Part shown: in pieces, positions 57,486-64,000 of the stretch
How positions within the stretch are numbered: position 1 is the stretch's first letter
Layout of the letters: each line of letters starts with the position of its first letter
Source: an uncultured bacterium
Lineage (GTDB): Bacteria > Cyanobacteriota > Vampirovibrionia > Gastranaerophilales > Gastranaerophilaceae
Reading direction: 5' to 3'
NCBI GenBank assembly: GCA_902791985.1
Contig: CADAYD010000003.1
Span: 21,736 to 85,735 of the forward strand
Length of the DNA stretch: 64,000 nucleotides
Program-made: the position numbers and the translations under genes
Notes under the pieces: generated by a model
What the model saw: the letters and a program-made list of their open reading frames with translations, nothing else
Database searches by the model: none
What the model was told of the DNA's origin: nothing

Positions 57486-58001
57486 TATTTTTTTGTCCTT
57501 ATAAATCAGTGGTTTCAGCCATTACTATATTTTCACAGACAGTGCGATTTCACATTTAATACGATATTTTATAAATTTTTCAAACAGGATGTATTTATAG
57601 TCCCATTTGGATTATTGTATTTTTCAGTCCATTTTGGGATTGGCGGTTAGTTTGAGATTGTTGGCGGAAAGGTGCAGAAAATTAGGATTTTTTCTGTCGG
57701 AAGTTTGTTAATTACCCCTATCTCAAACTGGACGAAAACGGACTTTGTTCGGACGAAGTTTCAAAAATTTTTAATGGCTAAAATGCAGTAATAGCGGCAA
57801 CGGACATGTAGTGCGAGATTGGCGGTTACTTTGAGATTTTCGGCAAGTCCGTTTTCGACCGTTTTGAAAAATTTGCCAAAAAATCGGGGAAAATGTGTCC
57901 GACAATTTTGAGAAAATAAAAAAAATAATTGATACGAAACTGACACAATGCTCGGAAGTCGTGTTCCAATGCTTTATCTTCAGAGGTAAAGTGTTTGTGC
58001 C
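57486..58001 (+). repeat. Left end of the Mu-like element with direct and inverted repeats
   Basis: No gene is seen. A 22-base sequence beginning GATTGGCGGTTA occurs at 57638-57659 and 57817-57838 with one mismatch, and part of it (AGTTTGAGAT) is inverted near 57721-57730. A 13-base inverted pair, CGAAAACGGACTT (57733-57745) and its complement (57845-57857), lies between. Such arrays resemble transposase-binding sites at a Mu-type end. TGTATTTATAG at 57590 is a possible terminus. Confidence 0.55.
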
Positions 58002-60002
58002 ATGAATAATAATGACTTATATATTAATATAAAGGATATCGCAGAGGCTAAAGGTTTAACCTCCACTCGTGCTATTAGATTAAAATTAAATGATCCTGAA
58101 AGTGGATATATTTCAAGAGAGGTCAAGGTTAGTGGTGGAACGAGCTATGAAATATTATTTTCAAGTTTAGAACCTGAAACTCAAAAATTATTATTAGAGA
58201 GTGAAAAGAAATCAACAGCTCTTATTCCGAGAAATTATCAGCCGGCACAGTTTGTTTCTGATAGTGCAAAATTGACCGCAAACTTCAGAACCAACATTGT
58301 AGTTGCTTTGCAAAAATTAAGAAAAAAATATTCAACTAAAAAAGAGGCTGATTCTGTATTTTTAGATTTATATAATTCAGGATTATATTTGCCCAAAGCA
58401 TATAAATTTATCGGAACTATATCAATTGGAACTTTGCACCGTTGGGTTCAGGCTTTTGAAAAACATGAGTCGGCAGAATGTTTACAACCAAAATATAAAT
58501 GGACTCGTCAAGGGGAATATAATTCAATATTAAATGATGAAATGAAACATATTTTACTGACATTTTTATTACATCCGAGTCAGTATAATTATGGTAAAGC
58601 AATTAAACTAACAAAAGAAATATTAAAAAAACGAGGCTATGAATGTCTTCCCTGTGATTTATCTTTCAAAAGATATGCGGAACATTTTAGAAAAAATAAT
58701 TATGCAGAGTGGGTTTTGAGACGTGAGGGTATGAAAGCATATCACGATAAAGTTGAACCATATATTGAAAGAGATATTTCTAAAATTGAGGTTGGGGATG
58801 TAATCGTGGCAGATGGTCATGTTCTAAACTTTCAAGTTATTAATCCATTTAACGGTAAACCGACAAGAGCAACTCTTGTCGGATTTTTAGATTGGAAATC
58901 TACGGCATTAATCGGTTACGAAATTATGATGACAGAAAGCACTCAATGCATTGCATCTGCTCTGCGTAATGCCATTTTAAATTTAGGAATGATTCCTAAA
59001 GTGGTTTATCAAGATAACGGAAAGGCTTTTAAATCTCGATTTTTTCAAAGTTGCGATTTTGAGGAGGATGGCTTTAACGGAGTGTATGCGAATCTGAACA
59101 TCCACTCCGTTTTTGCTAAACCTTACAACGCAAGAGCCAAAGTAATAGAAAGATTTTTTAGAGAATTTCAGGAAGAACTTGAAAAAGGAATGCCGAGTTA
59201 CATTGGAACTTGTATTGAAGATAAGCCGGCGTGGTTAAAGCGAGGCGAACATTTACACAAAGAATGGCACAAAAGATTAACAAATAATCACATTCCTACA
59301 GTTCAGGAAGCAATTAAATATATTAATAGTTGGTTGGAATTACACAACTCTCAACCCTGTCCGAACAATAGAAATATGACAATCAAAGAGATGTTAAATA
59401 CTGTTCAAAAACAGAACATTCCTGTTCAAGTTTTGGATGATTTGATGATGAAAACCGAAACAAAAACTATTAATAAACATGGAATTACATTCTTAAAAAT
59501 GCATTATAGGAGCGATGCAATCCTTGGAATCAGAGATAAAGTCAATATTCGTTACAGTTTATTTGATCTATCAAAGATAAATGTTTATTCAACTAAAGGG
59601 GAATTTTTATGTATTGCTCATAGAGTTCAAAAAGTACACCCGATGGCTCGTGTTCTCGGAACTGTTAAGGATATGGAAGAATACAAACGACAATATATTC
59701 ACCAACAAAAATTAAAAAATAAATTAATTAAACAAGTTAAAAAGACATTTCCGAAAGAGGAATTGCAAGTTTTAGAAATAGAGCCTGAACCGATTTATGA
59801 AATAGAAGAATTTGAACAACCAAAACCGACTCGTGAACGTAAATTAACAGCTCGTGAAAAGCAAATGCAACGACCAATTTTTCAAAGTGATTTTGAAAAA
59901 TACGAATGGTTAATTCAAAACGGTTGTACAAATACTGAAGATAGAAAATGGATTGCTGATTATATCAGAAGTGATGAATATAGAGAAATATATGGAGATT
60001 AA
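58002..60002 (+). CDS. Mu-like DDE transposase (MuA-type)
   Basis: 666 residues, normal length for the family. N-terminal DNA-binding region (about 1-70: IKDIAEAKGLTSTRAIR, typical Mu-type HTH), a further helical DNA-binding part, and an RNase H-like integrase core: VIVADGHVLN near 266-275 (first Asp), VYQDNGKAFKS near 341 (second Asp) and KVIERFFREFQEEL near 381 (Glu). The C-terminal part contains a beta-barrel-like segment and a charged tail that in MuA binds MuB. It appears intact and could still be active in trans if a partner exists. ATG start; ribosome site weak. Confidence 0.9.
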   Translation: MNNNDLYINIKDIAEAKGLTSTRAIRLKLNDPESGYISREVKVSGGTSYEILFSSLEPETQKLLLESEKKSTALIPRNYQPAQFVSDSAKLTANFRTNIVVALQKLRKKYSTKKEADSVFLDLYNSGLYLPKAYKFIGTISIGTLHRWVQAFEKHESAECLQPKYKWTRQGEYNSILNDEMKHILLTFLLHPSQYNYGKAIKLTKEILKKRGYECLPCDLSFKRYAEHFRKNNYAEWVLRREGMKAYHDKVEPYIERDISKIEVGDVIVADGHVLNFQVINPFNGKPTRATLVGFLDWKSTALIGYEIMMTESTQCIASALRNAILNLGMIPKVVYQDNGKAFKSRFFQSCDFEEDGFNGVYANLNIHSVFAKPYNARAKVIERFFREFQEELEKGMPSYIGTCIEDKPAWLKRGEHLHKEWHKRLTNNHIPTVQEAIKYINSWLELHNSQPCPNNRNMTIKEMLNTVQKQNIPVQVLDDLMMKTETKTINKHGITFLKMHYRSDAILGIRDKVNIRYSLFDLSKINVYSTKGEFLCIAHRVQKVHPMARVLGTVKDMEEYKRQYIHQQKLKNKLIKQVKKTFPKEELQVLEIEPEPIYEIEEFEQPKPTRERKLTAREKQMQRPIFQSDFEKYEWLIQNGCTNTEDRKWIADYIRSDEYREIYGD

Positions 60003-60004
60003 CT

Positions 60005-60250
60005 ATGGAAAACAAATTCGTAAAAACAAAAAACTTTAAAAATTTTATTTCATTAGCAAGTAAATTAAAAAATCTGCCTGATAATATTCCACGACTTGCA
60101 TTAATATATAGTGAACCGGGAATAGGCAAGACTCACATGTTATTAAAATGGGCATTGGATAACGATGCCGTCTACATAAGAGCAATTAACGGAATGACTC
60201 AACCGGGATTATTGAAAAATATCGTCACTGATTTGGATTTAACGGATTAA
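60005..60250 (+). pseudogene. MuB-like AAA ATPase, truncated
   Basis: 81 residues containing a Walker A motif (YSEPGIGKTHMLL near 36-48) and the start of the ATPase core (AVYIRAINGMTQPGLLKNIV). MuB proteins are normally near 300 residues, with Walker B and sensor motifs; these are missing. Directly after the stop, another frame reads IKEQCRIALKVGDS and then stops, which could be the remains of the C-terminus after an internal deletion. MuB normally delivers target DNA to the transposase. Confidence 0.7.
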
Positions 60251-60377
60251 AGAACAATGCCGAATTGCTTTAAAGGTTGGTGATAGTTGAGTTTTGTTAT
60301 AATTATTGTAACTGATTGGATTAATTTGCACTTTGATATTCTTTCTATCAATTAGATAATATTTATTACATTTATTC

Positions 60378-60449
60378 TAAAACCTGTAAAAATATTTTTT
60401 GCTACCCATGTAACATGAATTTTAAAACCCGTAAAAATAAAATTTGCTA
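60378..60449 (-). repeat. Two tandem copies of the GCAAA/T-tract promoter-like motif
   Basis: Copies lie at 60378-60404 and 60423-60449 on the minus strand. The second is identical over 27 bases to the one before the HExxH gene (62150-62176); its core reads GCAAATTTTATTTTTACGGG. They lie just after the HExxH gene stop and lead into no intact gene, so a gene or gene start has probably been lost here. Confidence 0.6.
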
Positions 60450-62120
60450 TTAATGGTATTTTTTCAAAACTTTTTTAATAAACTTCAACAAATCAGGATC
60501 TCTGTCCATAAGTTCATAAATAGTATGTCCCAAGCCAAGTAAGTTTTTGTCATTAGACACTAATAATTTATGTGGTTTATATTTTGAGGCAAACGCATCA
60601 CAACCCTGTGCAAAATATTCGTACTGGTTTGCCGCTGCATAATAATCAAGAACTCTACCCTCTCTTTTTGCTTTTTTATAAAGTCGAGAGAGTGTTTGCA
60701 TATCTTTTTTATTAAACATTTCATGGATAGAATGTCCGTTTTCGTGTGCCATTTGGTTTTGATGTGAAGATGATTGAACACGATAAGGATTCATCATATT
60801 GTAGTTATCCGCACTAATTCCGTCAAAGGCATCATAATAATCACCTGAATTATAAATCCCTGCATTAGCAAAGAAATATCTCTTGGCAACATTATCGGGA
60901 TCTTGTTTTGTATAAGTATCATTCTGAACCAAGTAATGTCTGCCTTTACTTACAAAACTGCCGAGTTGTTTGCGGAATGGGACAACAGCCAAATCGCAGG
61001 AATTTTTGAGTCTTGGAGTCAGTTTAACATCACTTACAAAATAACGGTCAAACAGACTATTAAATCTCTCAATTTGTTTTTTTGTATAACCTGCATATTT
61101 GAGTTCTCTGTTTTCTTGTCCATGATAGTTGCCTGATATTTTATCAAGTAATATTCTGCCTAATGGCGAGAACTCGGATTTTTCTCTTGAAACCGTCTTC
61201 AAAACTTCTTTAACTTCTTCCGGCTTATCTTTTAGATATAAAGCGGTTGATTGAATTGCGAACTCCCTTTTTCTGACATCTTTTTCGGCTTTATCAAGTG
61301 CGATGTTTTTTATTATTTCAAAGTTTTCATCGCTTCTGAATTTACCGCCGCCGAGAATTGCCGTTCTTTTTACATTCAAATCTGCTTTTTCATCTTTTAA
61401 TATTTCTGTTATAAGTTCTCTTGTTTCGGTATTATTATAATCACTTTTTGCTATCAGAGTTCTTAAAAGGGAATCATTGTCAGTTTTTTCTCTTAATTCT
61501 TTAATTGCCGACAAAGTATCAAAATTTGCATCTTTAGAAGTTAAACTTTCAATTAATGCTTTATCCTGAGTTACATTCAGCAATTCTTTGTATGTGTCTT
61601 GTATCAACGGTTTTAAATCGGAGTTTCGTTCTTCAATAGATGCCAAAGCTGAAATTACAAAATTTCTTCCACGATTTCCTGCCGTTGTTGTTTCATCTAA
61701 CAAATGGTACGCATCCTTTAGAATTTCAACATTTTCTTTCGGTGTTGTATGTTTATATGCTCCTGCAAGTCGTTCAATTCTTGCGAGACCTGTTATATTA
61801 AATAATCGCAAAGTGTTATCAATCTCTTGCGGTGTAAATTCTTTCGGCATTATTTTAGAAATATCTTCATAGTTTCTTGATAATGTCAGTTCAGGTTTTA
61901 AGAGTTCTTCATAAAGCATTTGTCTTTCTTTATTGAGAATTCCTACTTTTTTATCAACAGACATTGATTGTTTGTATTGCTCTGCAAGAGTATCCAATTC
62001 TTCTTTTAATACATCATCTTTATTCTGGAACTTAGGTCTTTCACCTTTTTTAAATCTATCTAATAATTCAATTGGTGTAATATTTGTCGGTTGTACCGAA
62101 TTAATCTCTGTAATAGCCAT
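60450..62120 (-). CDS. Helical-repeat protein with C-terminal HExxH metalloprotease-like domain
   Basis: 556 residues. Residues about 100-320 look like HEAT-type helical repeats (e.g. ETRELITEILKDEKADLNVK and AILGGGKFRSDENFEIIKNI). The C-terminal part has AHENGHSIHEM, an HExxH zinc site at His459-His463, and about 45 residues later YEYFAQGCDAFA, where a third ligand Glu would be expected, as in anthrax-lethal-factor-like (ATLF/M34) peptidases. No signal peptide. The ATG has AGGGGA upstream and a GCAAA/T-tract motif before it. Proteolysis is inferred from the motif. Confidence 0.65.
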   Translation of the reverse strand: MAITEINSVQPTNITPIELLDRFKKGERPKFQNKDDVLKEELDTLAEQYKQSMSVDKKVGILNKERQMLYEELLKPELTLSRNYEDISKIMPKEFTPQEIDNTLRLFNITGLARIERLAGAYKHTTPKENVEILKDAYHLLDETTTAGNRGRNFVISALASIEERNSDLKPLIQDTYKELLNVTQDKALIESLTSKDANFDTLSAIKELREKTDNDSLLRTLIAKSDYNNTETRELITEILKDEKADLNVKRTAILGGGKFRSDENFEIIKNIALDKAEKDVRKREFAIQSTALYLKDKPEEVKEVLKTVSREKSEFSPLGRILLDKISGNYHGQENRELKYAGYTKKQIERFNSLFDRYFVSDVKLTPRLKNSCDLAVVPFRKQLGSFVSKGRHYLVQNDTYTKQDPDNVAKRYFFANAGIYNSGDYYDAFDGISADNYNMMNPYRVQSSSHQNQMAHENGHSIHEMFNKKDMQTLSRLYKKAKREGRVLDYYAAANQYEYFAQGCDAFASKYKPHKLLVSNDKNLLGLGHTIYELMDRDPDLLKFIKKVLKKYH

Positions 62121-62149
62121 CTACATTTCCCCTATTAATATACATGTTC

Positions 62150-62176
62150 TAAAACCCGTAAAAATAAAATTTGCTA
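62150..62176 (-). promoter_or_regulatory. GCAAA/T-tract motif before the HExxH gene
   Basis: The 27-base stretch is identical to 60423-60449. It lies 30 bases before the start codon of the HExxH gene, in promoter position. Confidence 0.45.
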
Positions 62177-62202
62177 TCTCCCTATTTAATTAGCAAAAAA
62201 TA

Positions 62203-62231
62203 TTTTTTTCAGTTTTAATATATAAATAAAG
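62203..62231 (+). promoter_or_regulatory. Promoter of the dikinase-like gene
   Basis: GCAAAAAA, a T-rich spacer and TTTTAATATATAA, in the same arrangement as at 16355 and 50637, 20 to 40 bases before the GTG start. Confidence 0.45.
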
Positions 62232-62244
62232 GGGTATTCCAACT

Positions 62245-63876
62245 GTGCAAATAAATAAAATTAGTATAAATAATAATCAATTAAGTTTCAAAGCCAATTA
62301 TTTTAGGGTTGATAAACTTGGCAGACATTGTCAATTTATGACAATATCTACGGATAATGAAGAAAATCTCGGTAAAGAACCTGTTTTACAATACGAAAGA
62401 CGTGGGAAGTTACAAGATTTTCCTATGGTTTATGACGGAAAGTATTATACTACGGAAGTTATTGTCAGACCTGATAAATACAGAATCTTCTATAAAGACA
62501 CAGGTAAATATGAAAGGAATGGAGAGTATCAAATTATTAATCCATTGTATTATACAAAAATCGCAACACAACAATATAGGAAACAGAATAATTTGCCACT
62601 TGAAAATTCTATTGCAAAAGGTGAAGTTGAAGGAAAGGTTTTTGTTAATACTTTAGATATTCCGCAAGATATTCCTGCCATATTGATTTTAGATGAAATA
62701 AATAAAGCAGAAGATATAGTTCTAAAAATTCCAAAAAATGTAAAAGGTGTTATTACATCACAAACTGACATAGGAATTTTAGACCATACCGCAAATTTAG
62801 TAAGAAATCATTATAATGTTTTAAGTGTAGTTTTGGATGATGATAAATTTGATGATTTAAAAAAACAAGAGGGTAAAAATTTATATATTAACAATGAACA
62901 CGGACTTATTAAATATAAGGAAATAGATGATATAAATACGATTGAAACAAATCCAATACAAGCAGTAGTACCTCCAAAATTAGAAAATGTTGAAAGGCTG
63001 CTTACTTATGATGAATTAACACCTCAAAATTGTGGTAATAAAGGTTATAGAATAAGTCTGATAAAGAAATTAATTGAAGAAGGGAAATTAAAAGATATAA
63101 GTTTACCTCAAGGTTTTGTAATACCCGAAGGTTATATAAATAAATTAATAGAATATATTGATGTCCATGATAAAAAAGAAAGTAAAGATAGATTAAATAA
63201 TGGGATTTATACCCAAGTAGTTAATAAAAAAGTTGAAGAATTAGGAATGGACAAAAGAAATTTAATAGTTCGTTCTAATTTTAATGATGAAGATTTAGGG
63301 AGTTTTTCATCAGCAGGAATTTATGAATCTATATTAAATTGGGATGATGAAGTTCTTGCAACAACTTTAGACATACTTAGCCATGCAAAAGAATCTGAAT
63401 TACCTAAATATATACATAATAAATACGGAATAGAAAATTCTCAAATACAGCCTTCAGTAATAGTTCAAGATAGAATAAAGTCTAATTACGACTTTACTGT
63501 TTATTCTGATGATAATGATAACAATACAATAATTCAATTAGCAGATAGTTCAACAGGTTTTTACAAGCCAAATAAAGCATTAATTAAATACAACAAAAAT
63601 ACAAAAGAAATGACTATTGTAAATAAAGAATCACCAAAGGCAAAATATATAATTGATGAGAGTGGTAAAATTATTAGTGAAGAAAATGAAGATGATACTA
63701 TCACAAAAAATTTGGAAATTCTAACCCCATTTTTGGAAATTGTAACATCAGGTGCAGCTGTTTTAGAAAAATTTTTCAAACACCCTCAAGATATTGAAGG
63801 TGGTATAACACAAGACGGCAAAGTTTTCTTTTGGCAGACAAGAGATATTGTCGCTAAAGGGAAAAAGAAAATTTAA
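62245..63876 (+). CDS. Compact glucan-water-dikinase-like protein (phosphohistidine plus ATP-grasp domains)
   Basis: 543 residues from a GTG with AAGGGG upstream. N-terminus MQINKISINN leads to LSFKANYF (13-20), the shared motif; residues about 25-100 are beta-rich and may bind carbohydrate. Residues about 135-215 resemble the swivelling phosphohistidine domain: ILILDEINKAEDI, then VITSQTDIGILDHTANLVRN with candidate His181. Residues 255-543 resemble the PEP-synthase/PPDK ATP-grasp domain: GNKGYRISLIKKL, LPQGFVIPEGYI, NLIVRSNFNDEDLGSFSSAG and the end FFWQTRDI. His domain before ATP domain is the order of glucan water dikinase. Substrate unproven. Confidence 0.7.
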   Translation: MQINKISINNNQLSFKANYFRVDKLGRHCQFMTISTDNEENLGKEPVLQYERRGKLQDFPMVYDGKYYTTEVIVRPDKYRIFYKDTGKYERNGEYQIINPLYYTKIATQQYRKQNNLPLENSIAKGEVEGKVFVNTLDIPQDIPAILILDEINKAEDIVLKIPKNVKGVITSQTDIGILDHTANLVRNHYNVLSVVLDDDKFDDLKKQEGKNLYINNEHGLIKYKEIDDINTIETNPIQAVVPPKLENVERLLTYDELTPQNCGNKGYRISLIKKLIEEGKLKDISLPQGFVIPEGYINKLIEYIDVHDKKESKDRLNNGIYTQVVNKKVEELGMDKRNLIVRSNFNDEDLGSFSSAGIYESILNWDDEVLATTLDILSHAKESELPKYIHNKYGIENSQIQPSVIVQDRIKSNYDFTVYSDDNDNNTIIQLADSSTGFYKPNKALIKYNKNTKEMTIVNKESPKAKYIIDESGKIISEENEDDTITKNLEILTPFLEIVTSGAAVLEKFFKHPQDIEGGITQDGKVFFWQTRDIVAKGKKKI

Positions 63877-63910
63877 AAAATAATTAGCAAACTGCAAATG
63901 TCTTAATATA

Positions 63911-63938
63911 TTGCATATTTTGGATAAATCTATATAAT
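63911..63938 (+). promoter_or_regulatory. Promoter of the HU gene
   Basis: TTGCAT at 63911-63916, a 16-base spacer and TATAAT at 63933-63938. Confidence 0.65.
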
Positions 63939-63968
63939 TAAACATGTTTAGTTAAGAAAGGGGACATT

Positions 63969-64000
63969 ATGAACAAAGAAGAATTAGTAGCAGAAATTGC
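63969..64000 (+). CDS. hup: HU-family DNA-binding protein (5' end only)
   Basis: Only the first 10 codons are present: MNKEELVAEI, which matches the start of HU proteins (MNKxELVxxIA). AAAGGGGA precedes the ATG. HU is a small histone-like protein that bends DNA. The identification rests on the N-terminus plus the strong promoter. Confidence 0.6.
   Translation, partial: MNKEELVAEI

Larger units (their letters stand above)
57590..60290 (+). mobile_element. Decayed Mu-like transposable element beside tRNA-Phe
   Basis: The element contains a repeat-rich left end, an intact MuA-type transposase and a truncated MuB-like ATPase. No right-end repeats or further phage genes follow, so the right side appears deleted. 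Both boundaries are approximate; no target duplication could be identified. Confidence 0.6.

Noticed and set aside
57362..57559. 65-codon frame covering tRNA-Phe
   Set aside because: Runs straight through the tRNA gene, so it is not a protein.
57590..57600. TGTATTTATAG as the exact left terminus of the Mu-like element
   Set aside because: It fits the TG rule, but without a right end and target duplication the boundary cannot be fixed; given only as approximate.
60450..62120. HExxH gene as cargo of the Mu-like element
   Set aside because: It carries the same upstream motif as resident genes and lies beyond the truncated MuB-like gene; no element end encloses it.

Overview
The window is AT-rich chromosomal DNA (about one third GC by eye) from a bacterium with a Gram-negative style envelope: TonB/ExbB/ExbD genes, periplasmic signal-peptide proteins, FtsZ, and RNase Y next to YmdB. 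Several large unrelated proteins share an N-terminal N/P-x-F-[TKN]-[GSA] motif, and there are no photosynthesis genes. From general knowledge of such genomes I infer a gut member of the non-photosynthetic sister clade of Cyanobacteria (Melainabacteria/Vampirovibrionia, Gastranaerophilales). No 16S rRNA is present to prove it.

Layout. 1-6.4 kb (minus): a GlmS-like SIS protein, gatB, an SF2 helicase with a membrane segment, an OmpR-type regulator and a TSCPD protein. 6.5-10.2 kb (plus): rpsB with a structured leader, tsf, a SprA-related HExxH protein and ftsZ. 10.2-16.2 kb (minus): one giant 1998-residue protein. 16.4-17.9 kb (plus): rpsT, a winged-helix protein and a phosphatase-like protein lacking its catalytic Cys. 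17.9-24.5 kb (minus): plsY, a LOG protein, a pilin-like protein, a PHP protein, ymdB, rny and ychF. 24.7-32.4 kb: one tiny plus-strand gene, then a minus-strand run TPR, dus, two exported paralogues, tonB, exbB, exbD, exbD. 32.6-41 kb: a CheR-like methyltransferase, the minus run ruvC, membrane protein, mtnA, short TonB, ahcY, and a tandem pair of large membrane paralogues. 41-48.5 kb (minus): a surface-glycan cluster (GH13-like, LicD, TagF-like, acyltransferase 3, ABC exporter). 48.7-57.5 kb: dnaK, an HNH-like protein, a CHAP-like amidase, tRNA-Arg, lemA with DUF3137, an LCP protein, a tiny gene, infC (AUA start) and tRNA-Phe. 57.5-60.3 kb: a decayed Mu-like transposable element. 60.4-64 kb: an HExxH protein, a compact glucan-water-dikinase-like protein and the start of an HU gene.

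How the parts relate. The housekeeping genes are ordinary. What stands out is a scattered set of large lineage-type proteins that share a stereotyped start (M-x-I, then a short polar stretch ending in F-[TKN]-[GSA]). Some have recognisable enzyme cores (HNH, dikinase, CheR-type, possible papain-like). Several have AT-rich GCAAA/T-tract promoters, and some look leaderless. Together they suggest an undescribed sorting signal or common processing route. That is inference; the sequence pattern itself is directly visible.
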